From contig MESL01000021.1 of NCBI GenBank assembly GCA_001770955.1, positions 35,534-99,533 of the forward strand: 64,000 nucleotides of DNA, in the 5' to 3' direction. The translations under genes were made by a program, and so were the position numbers. This stretch comes from Burkholderiales bacterium RIFCSPLOWO2_12_FULL_65_40. GTDB taxonomy: Bacteria; Pseudomonadota; Gammaproteobacteria; Burkholderiales; Burkholderiaceae_C. The notes beneath the pieces were generated by a model, which worked only from the letters and a program-made list of their open reading frames with translations, was not told the DNA's origin and made no database searches. Each line of letters opens with the position of its first letter. Position 1 is the stretch's first letter. Shown piece after piece: positions 1-8,765 of the stretch.

Positions 1-126
1 GCTGCGGCTCCTGCGAAGAAGGCTGCGGCCCCTGCGAAGAAGGCAGCCGCTCCCGCCAAGAAGGCTGCGGCTCCTGCGAAGAAGGCTGCGGCCCCTGCGA
101 AGAAGGCAGCCGCTCCCGCCAAGAAG
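1..126 (+). repeat. Perfect 63-bp tandem duplication inside the H1-like gene
   Basis: Bases 1-63 and 64-126 are identical; each unit encodes three heptads (21 residues). After 126 the repeat continues only in degenerate form. The exactness at codon third positions points to recent duplication, so tail length probably varies between strains. Confidence 0.9.
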
Positions 127-258
127 GCTGCGGCCCCTGCCAAGAAAGCAGCTCCCGCCAAAAAGCCCGCCGCAGAGAAGGCACCTGCTGCCCCTGCTGC
201 ACAGACCACGCTCAACCCCCAGGCTGCGTGGCCCTTCCCGACGGGTCAAAAACCCTGA
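1..258 (+). CDS. Histone H1-like DNA-binding protein, C-terminal part (5' end outside window)
   Basis: The reading frame is open from base 1 to a TGA at 256-258. It encodes repeats of the heptad AAAPAKK and close variants, then a short non-repetitive end (TLNPQAAWPFPTGQKP). Ala/Pro/Lys-rich tails of this kind are typical of bacterial H1-like proteins, which bind and compact DNA through lysines and have little fixed structure. The start codon and any N-terminal domain lie outside the window, so only the tail can be judged. A strong terminator follows 25 bases after the stop, and the next gene converges on it. Confidence 0.8.
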   Translation, partial: AAAPAKKAAAPAKKAAAPAKKAAAPAKKAAAPAKKAAAPAKKAAAPAKKAAPAKKPAAEKAPAAPAAQTTLNPQAAWPFPTGQKP

Positions 259-282
259 TACCCAGCCCCGGCTGTCGTATCC

Positions 283-310
283 AACCCGGTGCATTGCACC
301 GGGTTTTTTT
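283..310 (+). terminator. Rho-independent terminator of the H1-like gene
   Basis: A perfect 10-bp stem (AACCCGGTGC / GCACCGGGTT) with a 3-base loop is followed directly by a T run at 304-310. It lies just past the stop of the H1-like gene. Confidence 0.93.
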
Positions 311-334
311 ATGTCTGTCGCGATGGCAGCCCCG

Positions 335-1246
335 TCAGGGCACCAACGCGGCGGGGTCGAAATCGAGCGTGTAGTTCTGCGGGCCGCGTGCAGCAATCTT
401 GAGCGCGCCCAGTCGATTGCCCAGCCCGGCGCACTGCACCAGGGGCCAGCCCCGCTCCAGGCCGAACAACAGCGCACCGCGCCATGCATCGCCACAGCCC
501 GTGGGGTCCACGATACCGGCCGGTGGGGTGGGTGGCACCACCGTGCGGACACCATCCACCCAGACTTCGCAGCCCTGCCCGCCCAGCGTGACCACCAGGC
601 CCTGCACCTTGCGCGAGAGCTCTGCCAGGCCGAGCCCCGTGCGTTCGCAGAGCATCTTGCCCTCGTAGTCATTCACCGTAACCCAGGTGGCCTGTTCGAC
701 AAACCGCGTGAGTTCTTCGCCCGAGAACATCGGCAGGCCCTGGCCCGGATCGAACACGAAAGGAATACCGGCGGCCTGGAACTGGGCGGCATGTTCGATC
801 ATGGCGTCGCGGCCATCGGGCGCGATGATGCCGACGCGGATGTCCGGCACGCTGCCATCGATGCGGTTGGCATGGGCCTGCATCATGGCGCCGGGGTGGA
901 AGGCAGTAATCTGGTTGTTGTCGCGGTCGGTCATGATCATGGCCTGTGCGGTATAGGTGTCGTCCACCTGGCCCACACAACGGGTGCTGATCCCGAGCGA
1001 CGCGAGGCGCTGCAGGTAGTCCGCACCGTCGCTTCCCAGCATGGCCATGGGAAAGGGCTCACCGCCCAGAAGCTTGAGGCTGTAGGCGATGTTCCCTGCG
1101 CAACCGCCATAGTCCCGGCGCAACCCCGGCACCAGAAAAGACACATTGAGAATATGCAGCTGGTCGGGCAGGATCTGCTCGGCAAAACGGCCCTCGAAGG
1201 TCATGATGGTGTCAAACGCCAGAGATCCACAAATCAGTACAGCCAT
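335..1246 (-). CDS. PfkB-family carbohydrate/nucleoside kinase (adenosine kinase-like)
   Basis: A 303-residue sugar or nucleoside kinase of the ribokinase/PfkB family, which phosphorylates a hydroxymethyl group with ATP in the cytoplasm. The N-terminal family signature is at about residues 47-62 (GGCAGNIAYSLKLLGG). The C-terminal anion-hole and catalytic signature is DPTGCGDAWRG at about 247-257, with the catalytic Asp near 253; most family members have DTVGAGD there. The substrate cannot be read from sequence; similar betaproteobacterial proteins are often called adenosine kinase-like. It is the last gene of the minus-strand run accB-accC-prmA-DUF3426-PfkB, with about 30 bases to the gene upstream. 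Confidence 0.85.
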   Translation of the reverse strand: MAVLICGSLAFDTIMTFEGRFAEQILPDQLHILNVSFLVPGLRRDYGGCAGNIAYSLKLLGGEPFPMAMLGSDGADYLQRLASLGISTRCVGQVDDTYTAQAMIMTDRDNNQITAFHPGAMMQAHANRIDGSVPDIRVGIIAPDGRDAMIEHAAQFQAAGIPFVFDPGQGLPMFSGEELTRFVEQATWVTVNDYEGKMLCERTGLGLAELSRKVQGLVVTLGGQGCEVWVDGVRTVVPPTPPAGIVDPTGCGDAWRGALLFGLERGWPLVQCAGLGNRLGALKIAARGPQNYTLDFDPAALVP

Positions 1247-1276
1247 ATCAATCGTTCATTCCGGCACAAGGCCATT

Positions 1277-2767
1277 TCAGGGGTAAAAAGCGAGCACCCG
1301 GTAGCCGGTAATGCGTGTGCTGCCCAGGTTCACGAGCAGGGAAGCGGCCAGATTCCATTCACCCTGCGCGGACAGTTCGGCAGGGGCGGCCAGATCCTGC
1401 GGTGTCAAGACCCGCCGCAGCACGGGCTGGTCCTGGGCGTCGGTCAATGTCAGCTCGACCGCAGGCATCTCCACACGGGTTTCCGAACGGTTCTTGAGGG
1501 TCAGGGAAAACTGGTACTGATCGCCCTTGATCTTGTGGAACGTGGAACCATCCACAATCACCGCAGAAATCTGCCGGTACGACCCGACATCGCAGTGGAG
1601 GGGGCCGCACAACTGCTCCAGCGCGGGGCGCAATGCGGGCCATGTGGCGGCGATCCACCGGCGCTCCTGCACGGCCACCTGCAGCAACAAACCGCAAAGC
1701 AGCATCAGGCTCAACAGAAAAAGGCCGAGCCGTATCGGCGTCTTGCGCCAGAAGGCCTTGCGCCGGGCCGCCCGCACAAAGGACAACTCTCCCGCCAGCG
1801 CATCCGCACCCGGGTCCGTGTCCTTGTCTGGCGCCGATTCCAGCTGCGGTGCCGCGGGCAGCTCAGGATCCTGTGCCGCTTCCTGGGCTTCTGCGCTCAT
1901 TGCGGCCGGATCGCCCGATGCAGCGTCAGCCCTCCCCCCTTCGCGCCAAGCAGCCCCCCCGTCAGGCAAGGACGGCGCAAGGGCGGCATCCTCTGCCTCG
2001 GCAAGACTCCGCCTCTCGGGCTCCTGCTCTGACACAGAAGCGGGCTGATCAGGCTCCGGTGACCCATTGGTGCGCCTGGCCAACACCTCGTTCAAGGCCT
2101 CGCACAAGACAAGGTCCGCCGGCGTGTCTTGCACCGCAGGGGCTGCCACGACCTCCCGGGGGGCCTGATCCAGACCAAGGTCCATACCCGCATCGCCGTC
2201 TTCGAGCACCGGTGATGGCAGTTCATACCCCGTCGAAGGGGCCTTGGGGACGTGCTCTGGAGCGAATTCGATCGCGGGCCATTCCGTCACGGGGGTCTGT
2301 GCCGCAGTCGTCTCCACCGCCGGCAGACCTGAGGGATCCACCCACGCCAGGGGTGGCAAAGGTTCCGACATCAGGCCCGGCATTTCCCGGTCCCGGGACA
2401 TCGGCACAGGTTCAGCCACCAGAAAGGCGGGCACCGTGGACTCAGGGACCTGAAGAACCTTCGTGTCCCCGTCGGCAATGGCAGGCTCGGGCGCCTTGTC
2501 GGCCTGTACCGGGGCAGTGCGGGCAGCAAACGTGCCCCAGGCCCGCGCGGGAGGTTCGGCGCGCGGCACAGGCTGGGGCGGGGGCCGCATTTTGTCCAAC
2601 GCCATGTCCGGCATCAATGCCGGGGGCTGGGATGGCTGCAGATGGGCCGAAGCGTCAAAAACCTGCTGGCAGTGCCCGCAACGCACCCAGCCTTCGGAAA
2701 TGCGCAACTGGTCTGCAACGACCTTGAACATCGTCGCACAAGACGGACAGCGGGTGATCTGGCTCAT
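1277..2767 (-). CDS. MJ0042-type zinc finger and DUF3426 membrane protein
   Basis: A 496-residue protein with three visible parts. An N-terminal zinc-finger-like motif has paired cysteines C7/C10 and C30/C33 (MJ0042 type). A long low-complexity Pro/Ala/Glu-rich middle follows. One transmembrane helix at about 347-367 precedes a C-terminal DUF3426 domain of about 130 residues. The likely topology is a cytoplasmic zinc finger and a periplasmic C-terminal domain. The function is not established; its constant place behind prmA in Betaproteobacteria suggests a housekeeping role. The stop-to-start gap to prmA is 46 bases. Confidence 0.85.
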   Translation of the reverse strand: MSQITRCPSCATMFKVVADQLRISEGWVRCGHCQQVFDASAHLQPSQPPALMPDMALDKMRPPPQPVPRAEPPARAWGTFAARTAPVQADKAPEPAIADGDTKVLQVPESTVPAFLVAEPVPMSRDREMPGLMSEPLPPLAWVDPSGLPAVETTAAQTPVTEWPAIEFAPEHVPKAPSTGYELPSPVLEDGDAGMDLGLDQAPREVVAAPAVQDTPADLVLCEALNEVLARRTNGSPEPDQPASVSEQEPERRSLAEAEDAALAPSLPDGGAAWREGGRADAASGDPAAMSAEAQEAAQDPELPAAPQLESAPDKDTDPGADALAGELSFVRAARRKAFWRKTPIRLGLFLLSLMLLCGLLLQVAVQERRWIAATWPALRPALEQLCGPLHCDVGSYRQISAVIVDGSTFHKIKGDQYQFSLTLKNRSETRVEMPAVELTLTDAQDQPVLRRVLTPQDLAAPAELSAQGEWNLAASLLVNLGSTRITGYRVLAFYP

Positions 2768-2813
2768 GGGCTGTGCATTGTAGGGGCGCCTCGCACTGCG
2801 GGCTGCTCCCGAT

Positions 2814-3701
2814 TCAGCGCATGGCAGTCATCAGAATCCAGCCATCCTCGCGGTCCGCCACCGAGAGCGAGAGCCACGGGGCATAGGCTTCCTGCAATTC
2901 CTCGGCCTGGCGTTCCAGAATACCGGCCAGCACCAGATGGCCGCCGGGGGCCACATGGCCGCACAGCAGTGGCGCCAGCACCCGCAGCGGCGTGGCCAGG
3001 ATATTGGCCAGCACGGTCTGGTAGCTGCCGCTCGCCTTGTCGGGCAGGCCGGTCTGCAGCTGTACGCCATTGGCCTGCGCATTGAGCGCAGCGGACTCCA
3101 CCGCAGCCGGGTCGATATCGACAGCATCGATGTCGGTAGCACCAAACTTGGCCGCACCGATGGCCAGGATGCCCGAGCCGCAACCGTAGTCGAGCACGCG
3201 GCCAAGCGCCGCGCCATTGCCCTGACGGGCAATCCAGCGCAGGCACATGCGCGTGGTCGGGTGCGTGCCGGTGCCAAAGGCCAGGCCCGGATCGAGCCGG
3301 ATGATGGTCCTGGCCTGGGCCGGCGGCTCATGCCAGGTCGGCACAATCCAGAAATCCGGCGTGATGTCCACCGGCGCGAACTGCGACTGCGTCAGCCGCA
3401 CCCAGTCCTGATCGACCAGCGGCACCAGTCCGGAGACCTCGCATCCCTCGAAAAAATCCTGCACGGCCAGCAATTGCTGCGCCTCCTGCGCGGCCGCTTC
3501 GGTGCCAAACAGTGCCACCACACGGCTGCGCTGCCAGCCTGCACGGGGTGGCGGCATACCGGGTTCACCGAACAGCGCCTGCTCGGCATCGGTCTGTGCA
3601 TCAGCGTCTTCCACCGAGACGCTGAGCGCATCCAGCGCTTCCAGCGCGTCACTCAGGGCTTCGACCCGGTCTTGCGGGCACAACAGGCTTAGTTCATGCA
3701 T
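2814..3701 (-). CDS. prmA: Ribosomal protein L11 methyltransferase
   Basis: PrmA trimethylates several positions of ribosomal protein L11 using S-adenosylmethionine. The 295-residue protein has the family's N-terminal substrate-binding domain and a class I methyltransferase domain with the SAM-binding loop VLDYGCGSGILAIGAAKFGA. It also has LDPGLAFGTGTHPTTRMCL and the NILATPL motif. I chose the ATG at 3701 (MHELSLLC) because it matches the usual start; the open frame continues another 40 codons upstream, through the accC terminator and into the end of accC. An accC terminator lies between accC and this gene, so prmA may have its own promoter. Confidence 0.93.
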   Translation of the reverse strand: MHELSLLCPQDRVEALSDALEALDALSVSVEDADAQTDAEQALFGEPGMPPPRAGWQRSRVVALFGTEAAAQEAQQLLAVQDFFEGCEVSGLVPLVDQDWVRLTQSQFAPVDITPDFWIVPTWHEPPAQARTIIRLDPGLAFGTGTHPTTRMCLRWIARQGNGAALGRVLDYGCGSGILAIGAAKFGATDIDAVDIDPAAVESAALNAQANGVQLQTGLPDKASGSYQTVLANILATPLRVLAPLLCGHVAPGGHLVLAGILERQAEELQEAYAPWLSLSVADREDGWILMTAMR

Positions 3702-3728
3702 GGCTTCGTGCCTCTTGGGATAAGCAAT

Positions 3729-3757
3729 GAAAAAGGGCGCTTTCTGCGAGCGCCCTT
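3729..3757 (-). terminator. Rho-independent terminator after accC
   Basis: On the minus strand a 9-bp perfect stem (AAGGGCGCT / AGCGCCCTT, 7-base loop) is followed by a run of five T. It sits between the accC stop at 3766 and the prmA start at 3701, and so separates accBC from the downstream genes. Confidence 0.9.
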
Positions 3758-3765
3758 CCGGTGTT

Positions 3766-5115
3766 TCAGCGCTGGCGCTGCGACAACCACTCTTCCAGGT
3801 AGTGGATGTTGGTACCGCCATCCATGAATTTGGCGTCCACCATCAACTCGCGGTGCAGCGGTATGTTGGTATTGATACCCTCCACCACGGTTTCCGACAG
3901 CGCCGTGCGCATGCGCGCCAGCGCCTGCTCGCGCGTGTCTCCATGGACGATGATCTTGCCGATCATCGAGTCGTAATTGGGCGGCACGAAATAGTTCGTG
4001 TAGATATGCGAGTCCACACGCACCCCCGGCCCGCCCGGCGCATGCCACTTGGTGATGCGGCCTGGCGAGGGAACGAACTTGTACGGATCCTCGGCATTGA
4101 TGCGGCACTCGATGGCGTGGCCCCGGATCTCGATCTGGCGCTGGGTGAATGGCAGCTTCTCGCCCGCCGCCACCATGATCTGCGTGCGCACGATGTCCAC
4201 GCCGGTGATCCATTCGGTCACCGGGTGCTCGACCTGCACGCGCGTGTTCATCTCGATGAAGTAGAACTCGCCGTTCTCGTACAGGAACTCGAACGTGCCC
4301 GCGCCGCGGTAACCGATTTTCTTGCAGGCGGCCACGCAGCGGTCGCCGATGCGGTCGATGAGACGGCGCGGAATGCCCGGTGCAGGCGCTTCCTCGATCA
4401 CCTTCTGGTGGCGCCGCTGCATGGAGCAGTCGCGCTCACCCAGATAGACCGCGTTGCGGTGCTTGTCGGCCAGGATCTGGATTTCGATATGGCGCGGGTT
4501 CTGCAGGAATTTTTCCATGTAGACCGCAGGATTGCCAAACGCTGCTCCCGCCTCGGCCTTGGTCATCTGCACGGCGTTGACCAGGGCAGCCTCGGTGTGC
4601 ACCACGCGCATGCCGCGCCCGCCGCCGCCGCCCGCCGCCTTGATGATGACGGGGTAGCCCACAGCCTTGGCAATGCGGCGGATCTGTACCGGGTCGTCGG
4701 GCAATTCGCCATCCGAGCCGGGCACACAGGGGACACCGGCCTTGATCATGGCCTGCTTGGCCGACACCTTGTCACCCATCGTGCGGATGTTGTCGGGCGT
4801 CGGGCCGATGAACTGAAAGCCGCTCTTTTCCACGCGCTCGGCGAAATCGGCGTTCTCGGACAGGAAGCCGTAGCCGGGGTGGATGGCTTCGGCGTCGGTG
4901 ACTTCTGCCGCCGAGATGATGGCCGGCATGTTGAGATACGACAGTGGCGAGGGTGCGGGCCCGATGCACACGGCTTCTTCGGCCAGCTTGACGTACTTGG
5001 CGTCGCGGTCGGCCTCGGAATAGACCATCACGGCCTTGATGCCCAGTTCATGGCAGGCGCGCTGGATTCGCAGCGCGATCTCACCCCGGTTAGCGACCAG
5101 AATCTTTTTAAACAT
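3766..5115 (-). CDS. accC: Acetyl-CoA carboxylase, biotin carboxylase subunit
   Basis: AccC carboxylates the biotin on AccB with bicarbonate and ATP, the first half-reaction of malonyl-CoA formation for fatty acid synthesis. The 449-residue length from the ATG at 5115 ([17 protein letters not shown]) equals that of typical AccC, so the 19-codon upstream extension is not used. Visible motifs are the glycine-rich ATP-grasp loop ([11 protein letters not shown]), [14 protein letters not shown], the metal and bicarbonate region [16 protein letters not shown], and RINAEDP. It lies downstream of accB, but the gap is 171 bases and carries a repeat element. Confidence 0.97.
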   Translation of the reverse strand: MFKKILVANRGEIALRIQRACHELGIKAVMVYSEADRDAKYVKLAEEAVCIGPAPSPLSYLNMPAIISAAEVTDAEAIHPGYGFLSENADFAERVEKSGFQFIGPTPDNIRTMGDKVSAKQAMIKAGVPCVPGSDGELPDDPVQIRRIAKAVGYPVIIKAAGGGGGRGMRVVHTEAALVNAVQMTKAEAGAAFGNPAVYMEKFLQNPRHIEIQILADKHRNAVYLGERDCSMQRRHQKVIEEAPAPGIPRRLIDRIGDRCVAACKKIGYRGAGTFEFLYENGEFYFIEMNTRVQVEHPVTEWITGVDIVRTQIMVAAGEKLPFTQRQIEIRGHAIECRINAEDPYKFVPSPGRITKWHAPGGPGVRVDSHIYTNYFVPPNYDSMIGKIIVHGDTREQALARMRTALSETVVEGINTNIPLHRELMVDAKFMDGGTNIHYLEEWLSQRQR

Positions 5116-5173
5116 ATTGCTTGTCCACGATGCGCTGAGATGCGTGAGGTGCTTGAAACTGACTCGCCCCATA

Positions 5174-5279
5174 CCAGCGGCCGCCGCGCAAGGGCCGCCC
5201 CGCCGCGCTGAGCAAGCGCTCCCTCTTCCCGCACGCAGTGCGAGAGAAGGGGGAAGCGGCGCAGCCGCTCAGGGGGTTG
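5174..5279 (+). repeat. Family A GC-rich intergenic repeat, copy 1 (accB-accC gap)
   Basis: It shares GCGCAAGGGCCGCCCCGCCG and GAGAGAAGGGGGAAG blocks with the copy at 51759-51861 in the same orientation, and matches 19264-19371 and 55807-55912 in inverted orientation. It fills most of the gap between accB and accC. Confidence 0.85.
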
Positions 5280-5286
5280 TTCTCTT

Positions 5287-5742
5287 TCATTCGATCACGA
5301 ACAGCGGCTGGCCGTATTCCACGGCCTGACCGTTCTCGCCGAGGATGCGTGTGACGGTGCCCGTCTTGTCGGCTTCGATCTCGTTGAGGATCTTCATGGC
5401 TTCGATGATGCAGATGGTCTCGCCTTCCTTGACCTGGCTGCCCACTTCGACGAAGGGCTTGGCGCCCGGACTGGCGGCGCGGTAGAACGTACCCACCATC
5501 GGCGACTTGACCACATGGCCTGCAGGTTCGGCCGGTGCGGGGGCCGGCAATTCGGCCACGGGTGCCGACATCGGCTGGGCGGGGGCCTGCGCCATGGGCG
5601 CGGGAGCGGGTGCATACTGCTGCACCACAGCGCCGCCACTCTTGACAATGCGTACCTTGCCCTCGGCCTCGGTGATCTCGAGTTCAGAGACGTTTGACTC
5701 GGACACCAGGTCAATCAGGGTTTTGAGTTTGCGCAAATCCAT
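5287..5742 (-). CDS. accB: Acetyl-CoA carboxylase, biotin carboxyl carrier protein
   Basis: BCCP carries the biotin that shuttles CO2 between biotin carboxylase and carboxyltransferase. In this 151-residue protein the N-terminal dimerisation segment ([13 protein letters not shown]) is followed by a Pro/Ala-rich linker at about 40-75 and a biotinyl domain. The biotin-attachment motif is EAMKILNE, with the modified lysine at 117; many homologues have EAMKMMN. The minus-strand ATG at 5742 has a good ribosome-binding site (TTGGAGCACCC just upstream). It is the first gene of the accBC unit. Confidence 0.97.
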   Translation of the reverse strand: MDLRKLKTLIDLVSESNVSELEITEAEGKVRIVKSGGAVVQQYAPAPAPMAQAPAQPMSAPVAELPAPAPAEPAGHVVKSPMVGTFYRAASPGAKPFVEVGSQVKEGETICIIEAMKILNEIEADKTGTVTRILGENGQAVEYGQPLFVIE

Positions 5743-5872
5743 GGGTGCTCCAACAGCTAAAACTGAACAGGGCGCGAATTTACTCCAATTTCACGCTATT
5801 TTGTTCTTCGCTCGGCAATTTTCATCAATCGATCGCAACCGCATGACTCAAGAGGCTGCAGGCAACGCCCGA

Positions 5873-6478
5873 TCAGACCAGTCGGGACCACTGACGCAGA
5901 TTTTCGGGGGTCAACTGCCCTATTTTACGGTGCAAGATGCGCCCATCTGCAGCGAACAGCACAGTAAAGGGCAAGCCACCGCCCAGGTTGCCGAGCGAAC
6001 GTGAAAGCTCGGTTCCACCCAGTCCGGCCATGGCCACCGGAAAATCCAGGGGCATCTTCTCCATGAAGGCGCGCACCGCAGAGGGCTGATCCACTGCTAT
6101 TCCCATCACTTGCCAGCCATTTGCCGCATTTTCGCGGTAAAAGGTATTCAGTAGCGGCAACTCGGCAATACACGGCGGGCACCAGGTGGCCCAGAAGTTG
6201 AGCAGCAACGGCTTGCCCTTGAAGGATGCCATGGCCACGGTGCTTTGGTTCGGCGACTCGAAGGACCGATCCCAGAAGGCGCGGCTGGCATCCGACTCTT
6301 CAGCGAACGGGTGGGTGCGCCACCAGGCCCAGCCAGCACCGGCCAGCGCCGCCCCGGCCGCCACGGCGGCATACCACCCCAGATAACGGCGCCGGGAACC
6401 CGAGACAGCGTCGGAAGGGGTCTCGGAACCCTGCGGGGTACCGGATTCGCCTGGAGGGGTGGGCAGATTCGTGTTCAC
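5873..6478 (-). CDS. TlpA-family membrane-anchored thioredoxin
   Basis: A 201-residue thiol-disulfide protein. A hydrophilic N-terminus and a single membrane anchor at about 34-52 place a thioredoxin fold in the periplasm. The redox motif is WCPPC (C100/C103), preceded by LLLNFWAT and followed by the cis-proline region GGLPFTVLF, as in TlpA/ResA/DsbE proteins that reduce cytochrome c apoproteins or other periplasmic thiols. The start is a GTG that overlaps the upstream stop by 4 bases (GTGA), showing translational coupling with the unknown gene at 6475-7068. The target protein cannot be deduced here. Confidence 0.87.
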   Translation of the reverse strand: MNTNLPTPPGESGTPQGSETPSDAVSGSRRRYLGWYAAVAAGAALAGAGWAWWRTHPFAEESDASRAFWDRSFESPNQSTVAMASFKGKPLLLNFWATWCPPCIAELPLLNTFYRENAANGWQVMGIAVDQPSAVRAFMEKMPLDFPVAMAGLGGTELSRSLGNLGGGLPFTVLFAADGRILHRKIGQLTPENLRQWSRLV

Positions 6479-7068
6479 AGTTCAGACTCCAAAAGCTGGC
6501 GTACGGCCGCCATATCCCCGCGCGGCGCACGCCCGCGGGCATCGCGCCGCAAGGCACCACGCAGATCATCCAGGTCGTACACCAGAAAATGCACGCCCAC
6601 CACCAGCCCAAGTTCACGGGAAAACACACCCACGCTCAGCGCATCGACCGGCTTGCCATGCAAGCCCTGAACGGTCGCGGGTTCGTAGTCCACACCATGG
6701 TCTATCAACGCTATTTCTGCAGATTTGGGGTCATCACAGAACAATTGCAGATAAACATCAGACAACCGGGTGGCGGTGCCATTCCAGACGGCGCCGCCCA
6801 GGTGCGGGCGAAAAACGGCCATGCGCTCCATCCAGGACAGCGCCAAGGACCGCAGCGCGCGCAACTCGGCGGGCTGGCTGTCGGCACAGAACAAGGCAAT
6901 GTGCTCCCGAACAGCCTCCTCCACCAAGTCATTGTCGGGCAAAGGCGTGCGGGACGGCGCATCGATCTGCTTGAGGGCCCGGCGTTTGGCCGGGCCGTAC
7001 TCCAGCCCCTCCTCGACGATCAGTCGGGCTGCGGTCTGGGCAATCTCGGTGGCAAGGGTGCTGTGCAT
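6475..7068 (-). CDS. Conserved protein of unknown function, coupled to the TlpA-like gene
   Basis: A 197-residue soluble protein with no signal peptide or membrane segment. I do not recognise a catalytic motif with confidence. Distinct stretches include LGGAVWNGTATRLSDVYLQL and KSAEIALIDHGVDYEP, which could belong to a nucleotidyltransferase-like or ligase-associated fold, but that is only an impression. It overlaps the tlpA-like gene downstream and lies head-to-head with mpl across a 192-base gap. A part in envelope or thiol metabolism is suggested by neighbours only. Confidence 0.7.
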   Translation of the reverse strand: MHSTLATEIAQTAARLIVEEGLEYGPAKRRALKQIDAPSRTPLPDNDLVEEAVREHIALFCADSQPAELRALRSLALSWMERMAVFRPHLGGAVWNGTATRLSDVYLQLFCDDPKSAEIALIDHGVDYEPATVQGLHGKPVDALSVGVFSRELGLVVGVHFLVYDLDDLRGALRRDARGRAPRGDMAAVRQLLESEL

Positions 7069-7184
7069 GGTTTACCCGCATTGTGACCCGAACAGCAAGC
7101 CCAGCCACCCCAAAACCCCATCAGCCCTGTCTTCTGCAGGCCCTTGATCGGGACATCCCGGCGCACCGGGCCTACCAACAACTC

Positions 7185-7240
7185 TTTTTTTGATAGCTGC
7201 TTGCGCTTACTGCATAAGCCGTGGAGGCCAATTTGATCCA
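7185..7240 (-). repeat. Family B repeat, copy 1 (upstream of mpl)
   Basis: In this orientation it reads GATAGCTGCTTGCGCTTA, then ATAAGCCGTGGAGGCCAATT. The shared features of family B, in the opposite orientation, are GGCCTCCAGCGCTTA, a short spacer, CAAGCGC and AGCTATC with A/T-rich ends. The inner AGCGCTT/AAGCGCT arms can form a hairpin. Confidence 0.85.
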
Positions 7241-7260
7241 AAAACCTTAGAATCTACCCC

Positions 7261-8673
7261 ATGCATATACACATTCTGGGCATCTGCGGCACATTCATGG
7301 GCGGCGTCGCCGCACTGGCACGCGCCGCAGGCCACAAGGTGACGGGCTGTGACGCCGGCGTCTACCCCCCCATGAGCGACCAGCTGCGTGCGCTCGGCAT
7401 CGACCTGATCGAAGGCTACAGCGCCGACCAGATGCAGCTTGCGCCCGACATGTTCGTGGTCGGCAACGTCGTCAGTCGCGCCCGGCTGACCGACGGCACG
7501 CCGAAATTTCCACTGATGGAGGCCATCCTCGACGCAGGCGCCCCCTATACCAGCGGCCCGCAATGGCTGGCCGAGCACGTGCTGCAGGGGCGCCATGTGC
7601 TCGCCGTGGCGGGCACGCACGGCAAGACCACCACCACGTCGATGCTGGCCTGGATTCTGGAATGCGCCGGGCAGGAGCCCGGTTTTCTGGTGGGCGGCGT
7701 ACCCCTCAATTTCGGCGTCTCCGCACGCCTGGGCGCCGCCGCGCGCCCCACGCCGGGCGCGGGGCCTGCGGGCGCGGCCCCGCTGTTCGTCATCGAGGCC
7801 GACGAATACGATACTGCGTTCTTCGACAAGCGCAGCAAGTTCGTGCATTACCGGCCGCGCACGGCCGTCCTGAACAACCTGGAATTCGACCACGCCGACA
7901 TCTTCGACGATCTTGCCGCCATCGAGCGGCAATTCCACCACCTCGTGCGCACCGTGCCGCCTTCAGGCTGTGTGGTGGCCAACGGCCTGGAAGAGAGCCT
8001 GGCGCGCGTGCTGCACCAGGGTTGCTGGAGCAGCATGAGCAGCTTTGGCGCCGTGGTGAGCGACTTCAGCGCACAGGGCGAGCCCGGCGCCTTCGATGTG
8101 CTGCACCATGGCCAGAGCGTGGCGCGCGTGGAATGGGCGCTGACGGGCGTGCACAACCAGCTCAACGCGCTGGCCGCCATCGCCGCGGCGCACCATGTGG
8201 GCGTCCCGCCCGCAGAGGCAGCCGCCGCGCTGGGGCGCTTCCAGAACGTGCGCCGGCGCATGGAAGTGCGCGGCACGGTGCGCGGCATCACGGTCTACGA
8301 CGATTTCGCCCACCACCCCACGGCCATCCGCACCACGCTCGACGGCCTGCGCCGCAGCGTGGGGAAAGATGCGCGCATCCTGGCGGTGTTCGAGCCGCGC
8401 AGCAACACCATGAAACTGGGCACCATGAAGGCGCAGCTGCCCTGGGCGCTCGAAGGCGCCGATCTCGCTTTCTGCCATACGGCCGGGCTGGACTGGGACG
8501 CTGCCGCCGCGCTCGCGCCCGTCGGTGCACGGGCGCAGACTGCATCCACCATCGACCAGATTGTGCAGCAGGTCGCCTTGGCCGCCATGCCGGGCGACCA
8601 TATCGTCTGCATGAGCAACGGCTCGTTTGGCGGTGTGCATGCCCGGCTGCTGCAGGCCCTCACCGCATCGTGA
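7261..8673 (+). CDS. mpl: UDP-N-acetylmuramate:L-alanyl-gamma-D-glutamyl-meso-diaminopimelate ligase
   Basis: Mpl recycles murein tripeptide by ligating it to UDP-MurNAc with ATP in the cytoplasm. The 470-residue length, the N-terminal start MHIHILGICGTFMGG, the P-loop GTHGKTTTTSML at 118-129, and DDFAHHPTAI are typical of Mpl rather than MurC. There is no ribosome-binding site before the ATG. A -10-like TAGAAT at 7248-7253 is only 7 bases away, so the message may be leaderless, but no good -35 is visible. A family B repeat fills the upstream gap. A bidirectional terminator follows directly. Confidence 0.95.
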   Translation: MHIHILGICGTFMGGVAALARAAGHKVTGCDAGVYPPMSDQLRALGIDLIEGYSADQMQLAPDMFVVGNVVSRARLTDGTPKFPLMEAILDAGAPYTSGPQWLAEHVLQGRHVLAVAGTHGKTTTTSMLAWILECAGQEPGFLVGGVPLNFGVSARLGAAARPTPGAGPAGAAPLFVIEADEYDTAFFDKRSKFVHYRPRTAVLNNLEFDHADIFDDLAAIERQFHHLVRTVPPSGCVVANGLEESLARVLHQGCWSSMSSFGAVVSDFSAQGEPGAFDVLHHGQSVARVEWALTGVHNQLNALAAIAAAHHVGVPPAEAAAALGRFQNVRRRMEVRGTVRGITVYDDFAHHPTAIRTTLDGLRRSVGKDARILAVFEPRSNTMKLGTMKAQLPWALEGADLAFCHTAGLDWDAAAALAPVGARAQTASTIDQIVQQVALAAMPGDHIVCMSNGSFGGVHARLLQALTAS

Positions 8674-8674
8674 A

Positions 8675-8700
8675 AAAAGGCCGCTGTCGAGCGGCCTTTT
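8675..8700 (+). terminator. Bidirectional terminator between mpl and the convergent gene
   Basis: An 11-bp perfect stem (AAAAGGCCGCT / AGCGGCCTTTT) with loop GTCG begins 2 bases after the mpl stop. Read from either strand it is G/C-rich and ends in a T run, so it can stop transcription from both sides. Confidence 0.92.
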
Positions 8701-8705
8701 CCAAT

Positions 8706-8764
8706 AAAACTATCAATTCAATAGCTTACAGCGCTTACTGGCAAAGCGCTGGAGCCATTTTTTT
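8706..8764 (-). repeat. Family B repeat, copy 2
   Basis: The copy contains AATAGCTTACAGCGCTTA, then AAAGCGCTGGAGCCATTTTTT. It lies between the mpl terminator and the stop codon of the convergent small gene. Confidence 0.8.
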
Positions 8765-8765
8765 A

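Noticed and set aside
311-2032. Long plus-strand open frame of 573 codons opposite the PfkB and DUF3426 genes
   Set aside because: It is a mirror frame of two well-supported minus-strand genes in GC-rich DNA and shows no domain.
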